Source: Emiliania huxleyi CCMP1516 | Lineage: Eukaryota > Haptophyta > Isochrysidales > Noelaerhabdaceae | Reading direction: 5' to 3' | NCBI RefSeq assembly: GCF_000372725.1 | Contig: NW_005200081.1 | Location: 1 to 64,000 of the forward strand | DNA: 64,000 nt | Part shown: piece by piece, positions 10,409 through 20,745 of the stretch | Layout of the letters: the number at the start of each line of letters is the position of its first letter | How positions within the stretch are numbered: the first letter of the stretch is position 1 | Made by a program: the position numbers and the translations under genes | The notes under the pieces: generated by a model | What the model saw: the letters and a program-made list of their open reading frames with translations, nothing else | Databases searched by the model: none | Told to the model about the DNA's origin: nothing

Positions 10409-13216
10409 TCAGAAGCCCATCACGTCGGTCTTTGTCACCTTGAGCGCCTTCTCGTCGGTCTTTGCGGCGAAGCCCGTCCCCTCGACCCGCAGCGGGATGA
10501 TGTCCTGTGCGCTCGAGTGCAAACACCCGCGTCACGGCGCCAGGGCCAGGGCCAGGGCGGGCGTACACGCATATCGCGCGGTGTGCTCATCGCGTGCGCA
10601 GCGAATGCAGTGGCGGCTGAGTGCGAGTCCTCTCGAGTGCTGGCCGGAGCACGGGGGTTGCGGGCTTCCGCACGCTAGCGGCTGCTCTTCCTTCCCCTCG
10701 AGGTTCGCGTGGGCGGCGAATCTCGGCGCATCTCGGCGCATCTCGGCGCATCTCGGCGCGTCTCGGCGCATCTCGGCGCGTCTCGGCTAGTCGGCTCCTT
10801 CTCCTTGAGGCGCGTGGGCGGGTCCGTGAAGGGGTCGACCATGTCCTGAGGGGAGGCGTCGTGGGCGTGTCGTGGGCGTGTCGTGGGCGTGTCGTGGGCG
10901 TGTCGTTGGCGTCGTGTGCGTTCTCTCGGGGGCGCGGCGAAGGTGAGGGAAGAAGGAGAGTGGGGGGAGGACGAGAGGGCGAGGGGAGAAGAGGAGGAGG
11001 GGGAGAAGAGGAGGAGGGGGAGAAGAGGAGGAGAGGAGGGGAGAGGAGGAGAGGAGGAGAGGAGGAGAGGAGGAGAGGAGGAGAGGAGTGGAGAGGAGGA
11101 GAGGAGGAGAGGAGTGGAGAGGAGGAGAGGAGGAGAGGAGGAGAGGAGAGGAGGAGAGGAGGAGAGGAGGAGAGGAGGAGAGGAGGAGAGGAGTGGAGAG
11201 GAGGAGAGGAGGAGGGGGAGAAGAGGAGGAGAGGAGGGGAGAGGGGGAGAGGAGGAGAGGGGGAGAGGAGGAGAGGAGGAGAGGAGGAGAGGAGGAGAGG
11301 AGGGGAGAGGAGGAGTGCAGGGTTGCTGCGCCTTTTTGATGATTGAGTCGACGCACGAGACAGAGACGACGGTGCCGCTCGGGCGGAGGAAGGCGGCGGG
11401 GTTGGTGTTGGAGAGGGCCTTCTTCGAGAGCGGGCAGATGTACCTGGCACCCCGGGCCGGACCTCGGGGCATGGAGGGCGGCGGCCTCGCTGCGCCTCTC
11501 GCTGCGCGGCGGTGCGTCTCTTACGGGGAGATGCGGGGAGATGCGGGGAGATGCGGGCAGGTGCGGGGAGATGCGGGGCAGGTGCGGGGAGATGCGGGGA
11601 GATGCGGGGCAGATGCGGGGAGATGCGGGGCAGGTGCGGGGCAGGGGCAGGTGCGGGGAGATGCGGGGAGATGCGGGGAGATGCGGGGAGATGCGGGGAG
11701 ATGCGGGCAGGTGCGGGGAGATGCGGGGCAGGTGCGGGGAGATGCGGGGAGATGCGGGGCAGATGCGGGGAGATGCGGGGCAGGTGCGGGGCAGGGGCAG
11801 GTGCGGGGAGATGCGGGGAGATGCGGGGAGATGCGGGGCAGGTGCGGGGAGATGCGGGGAGATGCGGGGCAAGTGCGGGGAGAGGTTGCCTCTCATTGCG
11901 CGGCTTCGCGAGCGTCTCGGCGGAGGTGAGGGACTCGTCCGCGCGCGTGAAGGAGAGCGGGTAGAGCTGCCTGTCGGGGCGTGTCGCGGACATGTGACGG
12001 CCGTGTGCCGCCTCTGCAGTGTGTGGAGCACGGAGCGGCGTCTGCTTGAGCTTGAGGGGCTCGTTCGTGATCGGGCAGCGGACCTGCGGTTCGGGTTCGG
12101 GTTCGGGTTCGGGTTCGGGTTCGGGTTCGGGTTAGTGAGAGGGCAGCGGACCTGCGGCGCACCGGCGCACACAGGCGCACACACGAGCAAACAAGAGCAC
12201 ACAAGAGCTCACAAGAGTCGGGCACGCACCCTCTCGAGATAGAGATCTCGAGCGCTACTCGGAGCACGTCCATCTCTCCTCAGCACCCGGGCCTCTGTCA
12301 GCACCCGGGCCTCTCCGCAGCACCGGGTCTCTCCTCAGCATCTACAGCAGCGGACGACTCCGTCGGGCTTGTCCAGAAGGCTCCTGTGGAGAGACGGGAC
12401 GGTGTGAAGAGGCGCCGATCACAAGCGCCGAGCACACCGCGTCCCCCGCGCTTCGAGGCGAGGGCAGCGAGTGCGGCTGCGACACAGCGGGCGGGTGCGG
12501 CCCGGAGCAGCCTCTCCTCGAGCGCTAGTGTGAAGACGACTGCTCATTCTCTCTCTCTCTTTGCATCTAGGCGCAGCGTGCTTGGACTGCGGCGTCAGCT
12601 GCGGGACCCAAAAGCTGGTGTCCGCCGCGTGCTTGCCGGTGTCCTCCACGAGCGTGCGGCCTGCCCAACACACCGAGCCGTGAAGAACCCCCCCCCCCCC
12701 TTTCGGCCAGGGCGCGCGCGCACCCATCAGCGCGCCGACTGCGCCGCCGGAGGACGACGGGTCGCTGGGTCGGCGGGAGGCGAGGTCGGACTTGGAGAGG
12801 CCCTCCTGCCTCGCCACGAACTCCTCCACCCGCTGGTCCGCCGCGCGCGCCGCCTCGCTCGCCGCGCCCGCCGCCTCTGCCTCCTGCTGCGCCGTCCACG
12901 CGCGCAGCTCGCGCTCAATCTCCGCCTTGCGGTCGAGGATGTACTGGTAAATGACCTGCTTGTCGTAGACGACGCCCTTGGGCGTGATGACGGGATCGAC
13001 GCACGGCACTAGCGTCAGGCTGCACGCGTCCAAGTCCTTCATCGCGTCGCTGTCGAGCGTCCGCTTGTGGCTGCCCCAGCCAGTGTCGACGAAGTTCCCT
13101 CCGGCGGTGTTGTGGCCGCCAAGGAGGCCCGAGGAGTGGCGGCCGTACTTGGCAGCCTGCCGCTCCGCGTGCGAGAAGAAGGCGCGCTCGTTGTTGTTCT
13201 TGGAGTGCTTTCCCAT
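10409..13216 (-). CDS. NOSIP: NOSIP-type U-box protein (nitric oxide synthase-interacting protein homologue)
   Basis: Exons, placed by matching the NOSIP family: 13216-12724, 12660-12578, 12083-12046, 11970-11905, 11443-11332, 10845-10798 and 10504-10409, about 311 residues (the human protein is about 300). The start MGKHSKNNNERAFF and the N-terminal half U-box (KDLDACSLTLVPCVDPVITP) are diagnostic. So are FWVPQLTP, CPITNEPLKLKQ, YICPLSKKALSNTNP, the DMVDPFTDP segment and the terminal DIIPLRVEGTGF. NOSIP proteins are nuclear or cytoplasmic E3 ubiquitin ligases, also found with spliceosomes. Introns 2-5 begin with GC, intron 1 with GT, and intron 6 may begin with GA. The 3' end of exon 2 could shift by one codon. 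Several introns are long minisatellites. Confidence 0.85.
10722..10788. repeat. atctcggcgc decamer repeat in a NOSIP intron
   Basis: Six to seven consecutive 10-bp units (atctcggcgc or gtctcggcgc). The same ctcgg/cgagat decamer type recurs inside introns at about 9480, 27360, 28140 and 42720. Confidence 0.9.
10977..11315. repeat. GGAGGAGA-type purine-rich minisatellite in a NOSIP intron
   Basis: Almost pure G/A sequence built from gaggagagg units. It sits between NOSIP exons at 11332 and 10845. Its openness in several frames is compositional, not coding. Confidence 0.9.
11527..11885. repeat. ggggagatgc decamer satellite with higher-order structure
   Basis: Decamers ggggagatgc and ggggcaggtgc fill the NOSIP intron between exons at 11905 and 11443. 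A roughly 150-bp block (about 11549-11655, again about 11700-11805) is repeated, so the array has a higher-order period. Confidence 0.9.
12089..12155. repeat. TTCGGG telomere-like tract plus duplicated exon edge
   Basis: Seven or so ggttc/gggttc units end in gggtta. The tract is followed (12136-12155) by a second copy of the NOSIP exon-3 start (reverse-strand AGGTCCGCTGCCC). The tract therefore lies between two copies of one exon edge. Confidence 0.85.
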
Positions 13217-13607
13217 GACGGCTGCGGCAAGTGGTGCGCGCTGCTGCCTGCCGGCGCGCGAAGAAGAATTTTACAAGGATGTGCGAAGAAGAAACCGGCC
13301 CGCTACCGGCTAAGGTGTCTGTCCTCGACCCAGCCCTAGCTTGGGATGTCCGTTTTATTTATTTATTTATACAGCTCGGCATCACTTGTTTCCTCTTTCT
13401 CAGAATTAAGAAAATTACATCCCTGACCCTGTATCAAACCAATACGCAATAGCAACCGAGTCGTGGTCGTGGTAGCCTCGACGCCCCCCACGCGTGCCAC
13501 TGCCGGCGCAGCCTCCGCCGCCGCCTTCGAACATCAGCCAAGCGGGCTTTGCTCGAGCCTGAGCGATGCCGTCGACGCAGGTCTGCTTCCAGCGCGCCTT
13601 GCATCTC
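13217..13607. other. intergenic region between NOSIP start and armadillo gene 3' end
   Basis: AT-richer than its neighbours, with a tatttatttattta tract near 13353. No gene is seen; it probably holds the NOSIP promoter on the minus strand. Confidence 0.4.
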
Positions 13608-16282
13608 TCAGGCGAGAACCGTCTGGAGGAGCTTCTCAGTCTGTACGAGCAGGCCGCCCTCCGACGCGAGGCCCACCATCGCGTTCGCAGCATCAACGGT
13701 CTGCACGATCGTGCTCCCCGCCTCGAGGTCCAGAATCTCGCGGATGCGCGCCACCTATCGAAAGACATGTGTCACTTTGCTGAAGGCCAGTCGATGGGCG
13801 AACGCGACGGTCCCCACATTAAGCGTCATGTGGCGCGTGGGGGTGAGCTAGAGGGGGGGGGGGGCACCTTATCCACCAGAGTGTCTTCGCCCGTAATCAG
13901 GCTCGATGCGCCTTGCGGCGATTTAGGCGCGCCGCTGCTCTTTCCCATGCTAGCCACCTGCTCGGGGGGGGGCGGCGGCGGGGGGGGGGGGTAGCTAATC
14001 CGACCAGAGCGGGCGCCCCCGCTTTGCCAATCACCTGCTGACCCAACGCCGCCATCTCGTCTTTCAGCGCCGCCTTCGCATTGGCGAGCTCGGAAACCTG
14101 CGCGCGCAGCTCCGTGTTGCTGGTCGACACTGCCTGCACCCGCATCCCCAGCGCCACGATGAGCCGCTGCGCCTGCTCGCGTGCTGAGGATAGTGAGTGC
14201 AGCGGAGGAGAGAAAGGGGGGTGGGAGGGCTGGATGGTTGACGCGGCCGGACAGAGAGAACGGCGGCGGGCGCTTTGCCTGCTCGTTTGCGACGGCGAGC
14301 CGCCGCACGTGCGCCTCAAGCGCACCCACCTGTGGAAAGGGGGGTGGGCGCAGGAGGGGGGTGGGGTGGTAGCACATTTCGAGTCTCGGGCCAGCGGCTT
14401 TACACCCGCTGGAGCATTTGTTCGTCCTCCTTTGACGCGTGGTCAGAGAGGACCCCGCTCTCGCAATCTGTAGGCCACGCCGGTAGATCCTCCAAACTTG
14501 TGCGGCGCGCGCTCAGCGCCTCAAGCATCGCGCACTCCTCCCCAATGCCATCGCCCTCCGCCGCGGCGTCCCCACTCTGCTCGTCCCCATTGGCGGTGGC
14601 AAAGGCGCCGCCTCCGACGGGATCGAGTAGCGCCTCGGCAGACACCTGGCCCGCGACCGCTCCCGCCGCCTCAGAAAGGCTCTCTACCCCGTCTCGCTCC
14701 GCCTCGCCGGTCTCGTGCGGCGGCACTCTCTGCTGCACGCCCGACACCACCTCACTCAGCGCCACCGGCTCTCCACCACCGCCGTTTCTGCCTCCGCCAC
14801 CGCCAGCGTTGACAGCGGCGTCCTGCACAGCGCTGTCCTCCGTCGCTCCCTCGACTCCGTTCCGCGCACTGGGCGTCGGGGAGAGGGGCGTCTCGTTCGT
14901 CCGGGGCAGTCTCTTGATGAGCCGCAAAAGCGATGTGGCGGCGGCCCGTGCATCGCCGCTCCCCTCGCTGGCGAGCGCCATCAAGGGCGGGATCCCGCCC
15001 GACTGGACAATCTACGTGCGGAACGGGGTGTCGCTGGGGGGTGAGAGTGGCTGCCGTCGCAGTGGAGGGCATATGGCAGGGGGGTAGGCTGGAAGGAGGG
15101 TCAGAAACGCTCCTCCATGCGGTTCGCCACTGGGTGCGCAATCTTGACCAGCGCCCCCGCCGCGAGGTCCTGCGCGCCGCCGGTGGACTCGCCCAACATT
15201 GCTACCAGCGGAGGGATCGCGCCCGCCTCGGCAATGGCCACGCGATGCTCGACATGACTGTGAGCGAGCTGGGTCAGCGCCACCGCGCCGCGCGAGCGGA
15301 GGTCGAGCCGGCTGGGGGCAGGAGCGACGGTGTCAGTGAGAACGGGAGGAGGGCGAGGCGGCTGCAAAGTAACCTTCGGCAGGAGTGTCTACCCGGGGCG
15401 CGTCAGTGGGGAAGATGCCTGCTGCGCAGCAGGCCGACCAGCGGCGGGATCGCCCCGGCCGAAGCGACCGTCACCCGCGTCTCGGGGCTGTCCTGCATGA
15501 GTGTGGCGAGGATGCTGGCGCTCTCTCCCTGGAAGAGCGGCGAGCCTACGGGAATGTCGCACAAAGGTGCCGGGGCGGATCTTGGGAGCCCCTCTTGATT
15601 GAATGGCGAGCCGTTGCTCAGCGCTGCCACGAGCGGCGCGACTGCGCCGCCTTGCAGTAGCGCTGGGCGGAGGTCGCCGGCAGAGCAGCTGAGCAAGTTG
15701 TGCAGCGCGCGGGTCGCCTCGACTCTGGCTAGCTCGCACGCGCCCTTGAGGAAAGCCACCAAAGGCGGCACGACATTGGTTTCAAAGAGCCTACTCACAC
15801 ACACTGAACCTTTTGTGAAACGACGACCCGTTCGTCTCAAAGCGGCACGGCGTCGGTCTCAAGGGGCCGATTGGCGCTGCTGTCGGTGGCAAGGTGCGTC
15901 AGCGCCTCCGCCGCCTCGACCTAATGGACAATGCTTGATGCTCACAACGAATCACTCGCGATTGAGCACCTCTGCCGCGTTGACCTTGACGGAGTCACTC
16001 TCGGCCGAGCTGACCAGGCACATGAGGAGAGGGATTGCTCCGGCCCTGGCGAGGCAGCTCAGCGCCTCTGCCCGACCGCAAGCGCCGCCTTGTTCGCGCG
16101 AGAGCCGCGCTACCGCGAATGTGGCCGTCTCCCTGACCTGCCGGACGTGCCGCCGCCCCTGCCACCCCTGTGTCAGTGTGCCTGTGGTAGTGAGAGACTG
16201 CCAGCAAGAAGCTGGAGGCAGGTCGCTAGACTGAGATGAGACCGCCAGTGGAGTTGGGAGCCCACCGTGCACCGCGCTGCGA
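13608..16282 (-). CDS. armadillo-repeat protein with C-terminal coiled coil
   Basis: Resolved 3' exons are 15011-14406, 14329-14279, 14172-14035, 13957-13868 and 13754-13608 (stop 13610-13608). Upstream exons lie at about 16140-15950, 15900-15850, 15800-15410 and 15330-15120, with uncertain edges. Armadillo signatures recur: LARAGAIPLLMCLV, NVVPPLVAFL, GGAVAPLVAAL, SAGAIPPLVGLL, EAGAIPPLVAML and SGGIPPLMAL. A heptad-like coiled coil follows (EQMLQRVGALEAHVRRLAV, then AQRLIVALGMRV through ELANAKAALKDEM). The protein ends EKLLQTVLA. Armadillo repeats form a superhelical binding scaffold; the partner cannot be inferred. The intron 14173-14278 starts with GC and the other three resolved introns with GT. 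The N-terminus and start codon are not identified; 16282 is only an outer limit. Confidence 0.75.
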
Positions 16283-16342
16283 GCCTGTCGTGTCCCTTGT
16301 CAGGAGCAGGAGAGCCCCACCTGTCCCCCTGATCGTCCTTCC

Positions 16343-16572
16343 AAAAATCCTGCTCGTGCAGGTGGGGACCCTGTCATCCTCCCCCATCCCTCGTTTGGGT
16401 TGTCTGTTTTCTTTCTTTCTTTCTTTTTGGGAGGACGGCACGTCGCCACCACACAGGGATTTTAAGCCAGTTGGCGCCCGTTATAAAATTCCCGTGCCTA
16501 GTGTAAAGAAAGAAAGAAAACAGACAATGGCTCCCATCCCTCCATTGGGTGTTTTCTTTCTTTCTTTCTACG
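16343..16572. repeat. dispersed T-rich repeat family, two copies plus an inverted fragment
   Basis: One copy (16343-16428) has the core catccctc..ttgggttgt followed by ttttctttctttc. It is followed by a reversed fragment (16429-16464: gggaggacggcacgtcgcc) and then another copy facing its own mirror image (16503-16570). Related copies lie at 37271, 45484, 52899 and 56646. Confidence 0.8.
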
Positions 16573-16629
16573 GCCGTTTAGTGGAAATTCTTTTTCTGGC
16601 GGCTTCGAAGCGCGCGGTGGACTGAACGG

Positions 16630-17088
16630 ATGCTGACACTGCTGGTCCTGCTGCGGCACGCGGAGGCAGCGGCCACAATCGCGAGTCCCTGCTTCCCGGC
16701 ACCGGGTCCGTGCCTGCTAGAGCCAAACACGTGGGGCGCACGCGCCGGCAGCAGCGACTGGGGGTTCTCTGGTGTGAGTGGTGCGAGCGCCGGTGCCGGT
16801 GCGGCGCTGCTGCTGTCGATGGCCCTCGTCGCTGCCGCGCTCGCGCTGCGTGGTCGCGTATATGCTCGCCGCGCCTCAACAGCTGTAGACCAGCCGCCGG
16901 CGACAGAGCTTACGCTGCTCCCGTTTAGCCAAGGGCTCTCGATGCTCGGGCTCGCGGCGCAGCTCGGCGCGGCGGCCGCCGCGGCGCCCGGCGAGGCGCG
17001 TGCCGCCGCCGAGACGCCGCTGCAGGCCGAGCGACCGCACGGGCATCAGGCCACGACCACCCAGTACCAACTGTTTCCCCCTGAGTAG
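16630..17088 (+). CDS. hypothetical small membrane protein
   Basis: A single open frame of 152 codons from ATG 16630. The N-terminus (MLTLLVLLRHAEAAA) could be a signal peptide. A hydrophobic helix at about residues 57-75 (GAALLLSMALVAAALALRG) is followed by a basic RVYARR stop-transfer, then an alanine-rich tail ending QYQLFPPE. No family is recognised. It starts just after the paired T-rich repeats and about 350 bp from the upstream limit of the minus-strand armadillo gene. The membrane topology and well-formed start favour a real gene, but no homology supports it. Confidence 0.45.
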   Translation: MLTLLVLLRHAEAAATIASPCFPAPGPCLLEPNTWGARAGSSDWGFSGVSGASAGAGAALLLSMALVAAALALRGRVYARRASTAVDQPPATELTLLPFSQGLSMLGLAAQLGAAAAAAPGEARAAAETPLQAERPHGHQATTTQYQLFPPE

Positions 17089-17591
17089 CCCCGCGAGGCC
17101 CGTTGAACCCTCTCTCTTCGCGGATGGCGGATCGCAGCGCGCCGACGCGAAATGCGCCGAGCGTGGAGCTCGTTGCGCGTGGCCGAAGCAGGTAGCACGC
17201 GCTGGGGGAGTGTGTGAGGCGTTGTACGATCTTACGCCACACAGTGACCCGTTGCCGTTGGTGTGACTGTGACGTGCAACCAGGATGTGACGAGCTCTGT
17301 GAGCAGTGTATGTGTAATGTGAGGGCGCGTCTCGACCCGTCGCAACGCGAATTTTGTACCCGAGTCGGTGCCCGGCGCCGACACTGTCGGTGTGAATTTT
17401 GCAGTACTTTCAAGGGTTGTGTACTAATCTATTTCCCCTCGCGCGGGGGCTGAGCCAATGTAGCCGAGACTCGCGTCGAGAGTGTGCCCCCGCCCCCCCC
17501 GGTGCAACGTGCGTGCCCCGGTGGCATCACAGGAACGAGCGACGCGTTCACACCTGATCCCTAGAGTAGCAAAGACGCGCCTGCTGTGGCC
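17089..17591. other. intergenic region
   Basis: Lies between two convergent genes. No protein-like frame, RNA gene or clear repeat is seen. Confidence 0.4.
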
Positions 17592-18513
17592 TCAGTCCTC
17601 GCAGTCGGCCGCCTCGGCTGTGAGCTCCTCGAGCAGCTCGCGTATCGTTTCCACGTACCCCATCTCCGTCGCCTCCGCGCCCTCGAGCGCCGCCCGCGCC
17701 TCCGCCGCCTCCTCTTCGTCGGGCGCCTGCGCGGCGAAGGAGGAGAGGCGGCCAAGTCAGTGTTGCACACGCCCTAGCACGGTGGGGCATGTGCACACGC
17801 GGGGCGTTGCACGAGGCGGTGGAGACGTGTGTTCTCGGAGCTGTCTCGGAGCTGTCTCGGAAAGGTCTCTGAAGGGTCTCGGAAAGGTCTCGGAGCCGCC
17901 TCGTGGCTGTCTAGAATCCAACGTCTAGGGCCGCGGTACCCCCGCTACCGACTTGTGCTGCCGTGTCACCTGCACCTGCGGCAAGAGAGGTGGGGTTGAG
18001 ACACGGAGGGTGATGGGGCTAGGGCAGATCGAGCGCAGCATCAGCGTGTTTGTGCCTCTCAAAACTGCCTCGACAAAAGGTCTCGAAAGGGCCTCGGGCG
18101 TCTCCGCACACCTTGAGGTGGGCGTCGTGTCGCATCCTCTCCTCGCGGACTAGGCTTGTCACGAGCCGCGACGCGGCCGCACCGCCCTCTCTCCCCGCCA
18201 GCGCCGTAGCCAGCGCCTCGAGCGTCGCATCGCAAGCCGCAAAGAGCGGTCGGAACTGCTCCACGAGAGCCGGGTAGCCCGACGCGGCGCCCTCGGTTAC
18301 GAGGTCTTCGAAGCGCGACTCAAAGTTGGCCGCGAGAGCCAGCCGCGCCCGCTGGCTCTCTTGCACCAACTGCATCAGCTCTCTCGCTCCGCTCGCAGCG
18401 ATGTGCGGCCGCTCGAACATGAGATCCTCGACGGTAGGCGGCGGCCTGCGCTCCGCGGAGCCCTTGCCAGCCATGGGCTCAGTGCGGCGGATACTGCTGC
18501 CAGACGATAGCAT
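17592..18513 (-). CDS. REX1-B domain-like protein
   Basis: Three exons (18513-18112, 17975-17949 and 17726-17592) joined by GT-AG introns keep one frame, giving 187 residues. The middle exon is only 27 bp (VQVTRQHKS). The helical pattern ELMQLVQESQRARLALAANF, then LVEQFRPLFAACDATLEALA and SLVREERMRHDAHLKVQVTR, resembles the REX1-B domain named after an algal DNA-repair locus. The C-terminus is an acidic coiled coil (EEEAAEARAALEGAEA, ending AEAADCED). The start ATG 18513 is the first of two in-frame Met codons. The family match is by eye and moderate; a generic helical protein is the alternative. Confidence 0.6.
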
Positions 18514-18852
18514 TGCGAATTGCTGTGCGTGCGTGCGGTCTGCGCCCGCGGTCGTGTTGCTGTGTGATCGGGCACGTGTGTGACTGTCAGCGACGCTCGC
18601 GCCGGACCCCCCCCCCCCTGGCGCCGGAAAGAATGTATGTTCATAGAACAGGAGAAAAGACGAGCACTTGTTGTGTGTTGTGTGTTGTGGTGGTGTGCGG
18701 TGTGCGGGGTGTGTGTGTGTTGTGCGTTGTGTGTTGCGTGTTGTGCGGCGGGCGGTGGGCGCAATGCGGGTGGGGGTGGGGTGGGGGGTCGGGGGGGGGG
18801 GGGGGGGCGTCGCGCAGTCTGAAGCGTCTGAAGGAGGGGGAATGTGTGATGT
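18514..18852. other. divergent intergenic region with GT-rich and poly-G tracts
   Basis: Separates the minus-strand REX1-B-like gene from the plus-strand secreted protein. It holds tgtgttg repeats (18668-18750) and G runs up to about 16 bases (18790-18806). It may carry promoters for both genes or a missing 5' exon of the plus-strand gene. Confidence 0.4.
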
Positions 18853-20427
18853 ATGGTCGTCTACGGAGGGAGGAGCGGCGGAGCGGGCGGCGGGGGACGA
18901 TCTTTAGAATGGAAGGGTGGCGGCAAGGGCGGCGGCAAGGGTCCCGGCGGCGGGTGGCCTCGCCCGCCAGTCGATGATGAGCCGTGGCCGCCTTGCGAAT
19001 ACGACTGCGATCAGCCGCCAGAGCCGGAGCCGGACTGCCCTCCGTGGAAACCCGACTGTCACGACGACGAGCCGCCAGAGCCGGAGCCGGACTGCCCTCC
19101 GTGGAAGCCCGACTGCTACGATGACGGGGAGCCAGATCCAGAGCCCTGCCCCCCTTGGAAACCCGACTGCCACGAGGATGAACCCTGCCCTCCGTGGTGG
19201 CCAAATTGCCACCCGCGCCCGCCTGATGACTGCGAGTACGACTGCGACTACCCAATCGACCCTTCGCCCTCTCCGGAGCCGCACCCATGGCCGTCACCCG
19301 ACCCGTACCCGTGGCCTTATCCGTCGCCGTGCCCCGAGCCACTGCCAGCGCCAATGCCGGACCCGGGCACATGCCGCCCGCCCTGCGACTACCCGCGCGA
19401 GGTTTTTGACGGCGACTCGTGTGTTGCCATCCAGGACCTGATTATTCCGCCGCCCTCGCCACCGCCGCCCTCGCCGCCACCGCCCTCGCCGCCACCGCCC
19501 TCGCCCTTGCCACCGCCTCCCTCGCCACCGTCGCCGTCGCCTCCGCCACCGTCCGAGCCACCGGCCCAGCCACCGACCCCACCACCGTCCCCTCCACCCT
19601 CACCACTGCCTCCTCCCCCGCCGTCACCACCCCCGCCCTCGCCGTCACCACCCCCGCCAGCATCGCCGCCGCCCTCGCCGCCTCCCCCGGCGGCGACCGT
19701 GGCCAAGCCGCGCTGGGTCGTCTGTGGAAGGCGCGGAAACTGCGGCGAAGCCATGGCGCAGGGCTTGCTGGAGCCGCAGGGCGAGCTGCACGAGGTGCGC
19801 TGCTGCTCCGACACGCGCATCAACCGCTGGAGTAAGCGAAGCGAAAGCTGCCCGTGGGCAGAGTCGGACGCCGGTATGGGCGGGTGCCACAGCGACAAGA
19901 CATTTGCCGAGGCTGAGGCCATCTGCATTGAGGCTGGCGCGCGCCTCTGCACCAAGGACGAGCTGGAGGCGGACTGCACCGCCGGCACCGGCTGCGGGCA
20001 CGACAGGGATCTCATATGGTCGAGCGACGTACAGACGACGCCGTCGGCCGATCCGCTGCCGCCGCCGCCGCTGCCGCCGCCCCCCTCGGTCAGTCCGTCT
20101 ACCGCTCTGCGTTTCGTCGAGTGCGGACGGGTCGGCAACTGCGCGGAGCCGGCCGGCTGGGTTGCGGCTTCTGAGCTACACGAGGTGCGCTGCTGCTCTG
20201 ACACGCGCATCAACCGCTGGAGCAAGCGAAGCGAAAGCTGCCCATGGGCAGATTCGGTGGACGGTATGGGCGGGTGCCACAGCGACAAGACATTTGCCGA
20301 GGCTGAGGCCATCTGCATTGAGGCTGGCGCACGCCTCTGCACCAAGGACGAGCTGGAGGCGGACTGCACCGCCAGCACCGGCTGCGGGCACGACAGGGAT
20401 CTCATATGGTCGCGCGACGTACCTTAG
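18853..20427 (+). CDS. proline-rich secreted protein with two cysteine-rich domains
   Basis: 524 codons. The N-terminal third carries repeated acidic DCPPWKPDC motifs. A long SPPPPSPPPP tract follows (about 19447-19690), then two copies of a domain of about 105 residues (about 19700-20032 and 20104-20418). Each copy has the order ELHEVRCCSDTRINRW, SCPWA, MGGCHSDKTFAEAEAIC, GARLCTKDELEADC, TGCGHDRDLIWS. The two copies are almost identical in DNA. Conserved cysteines and hydroxyproline-type tracts suggest an extracellular, cell-wall-like protein. No signal peptide follows ATG 18853 (MVVYGGRSGG), so an upstream exon encoding it is likely. The cysteine domain looks like one seen in algal surface proteins, but I cannot name it reliably. 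Confidence 0.75.
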   Translation: MVVYGGRSGGAGGGGRSLEWKGGGKGGGKGPGGGWPRPPVDDEPWPPCEYDCDQPPEPEPDCPPWKPDCHDDEPPEPEPDCPPWKPDCYDDGEPDPEPCPPWKPDCHEDEPCPPWWPNCHPRPPDDCEYDCDYPIDPSPSPEPHPWPSPDPYPWPYPSPCPEPLPAPMPDPGTCRPPCDYPREVFDGDSCVAIQDLIIPPPSPPPPSPPPPSPPPPSPLPPPPSPPSPSPPPPSEPPAQPPTPPPSPPPSPLPPPPPSPPPPSPSPPPPASPPPSPPPPAATVAKPRWVVCGRRGNCGEAMAQGLLEPQGELHEVRCCSDTRINRWSKRSESCPWAESDAGMGGCHSDKTFAEAEAICIEAGARLCTKDELEADCTAGTGCGHDRDLIWSSDVQTTPSADPLPPPPLPPPPSVSPSTALRFVECGRVGNCAEPAGWVAASELHEVRCCSDTRINRWSKRSESCPWADSVDGMGGCHSDKTFAEAEAICIEAGARLCTKDELEADCTASTGCGHDRDLIWSRDVP

Positions 20428-20745
20428 CGGCCGCCGCCTAAACGGTCGTCGCTGCGGAGGCGGCGAGAGGGACCGTGGTGCACAGGGTGATGGCTGGCTG
20501 TGTGCAGGATGCTGCTGCCTGCTGGTGCTCTCTCGGTCTCTGGCCTCTCGTCTTCTCTCTCACTCTCTGTCCGAGCTCTCAACCTCTATCGAGATTTGGT
20601 GTGTCAGTGTGTTCTGTTCAGTAGTACGAATCGGTCGACCCCTGCGAGAGAGTAGAGAGAGAGTTGTGCACATTCTGCATATATATACACACACACTGTA
20701 TAATATATTACTATCACAAAACAGAAGGACGACAGCTCCGCAAAT
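20428..20745. other. convergent 3' intergenic region
   Basis: AT-rich around 20680-20715 (tatatatacacacacac, tataatatatta). Lies between the 3' ends of two convergent genes. No gene is seen. Confidence 0.4.

Noticed and set aside
10587-11993. Long minus-strand frame rich in HLPASPRIS and SSPPLLLS
   Set aside because: It crosses the NOSIP exons at 11905-11970 and 11332-11443 in mixed frames; the repetitive part is intronic decamer and purine satellite.
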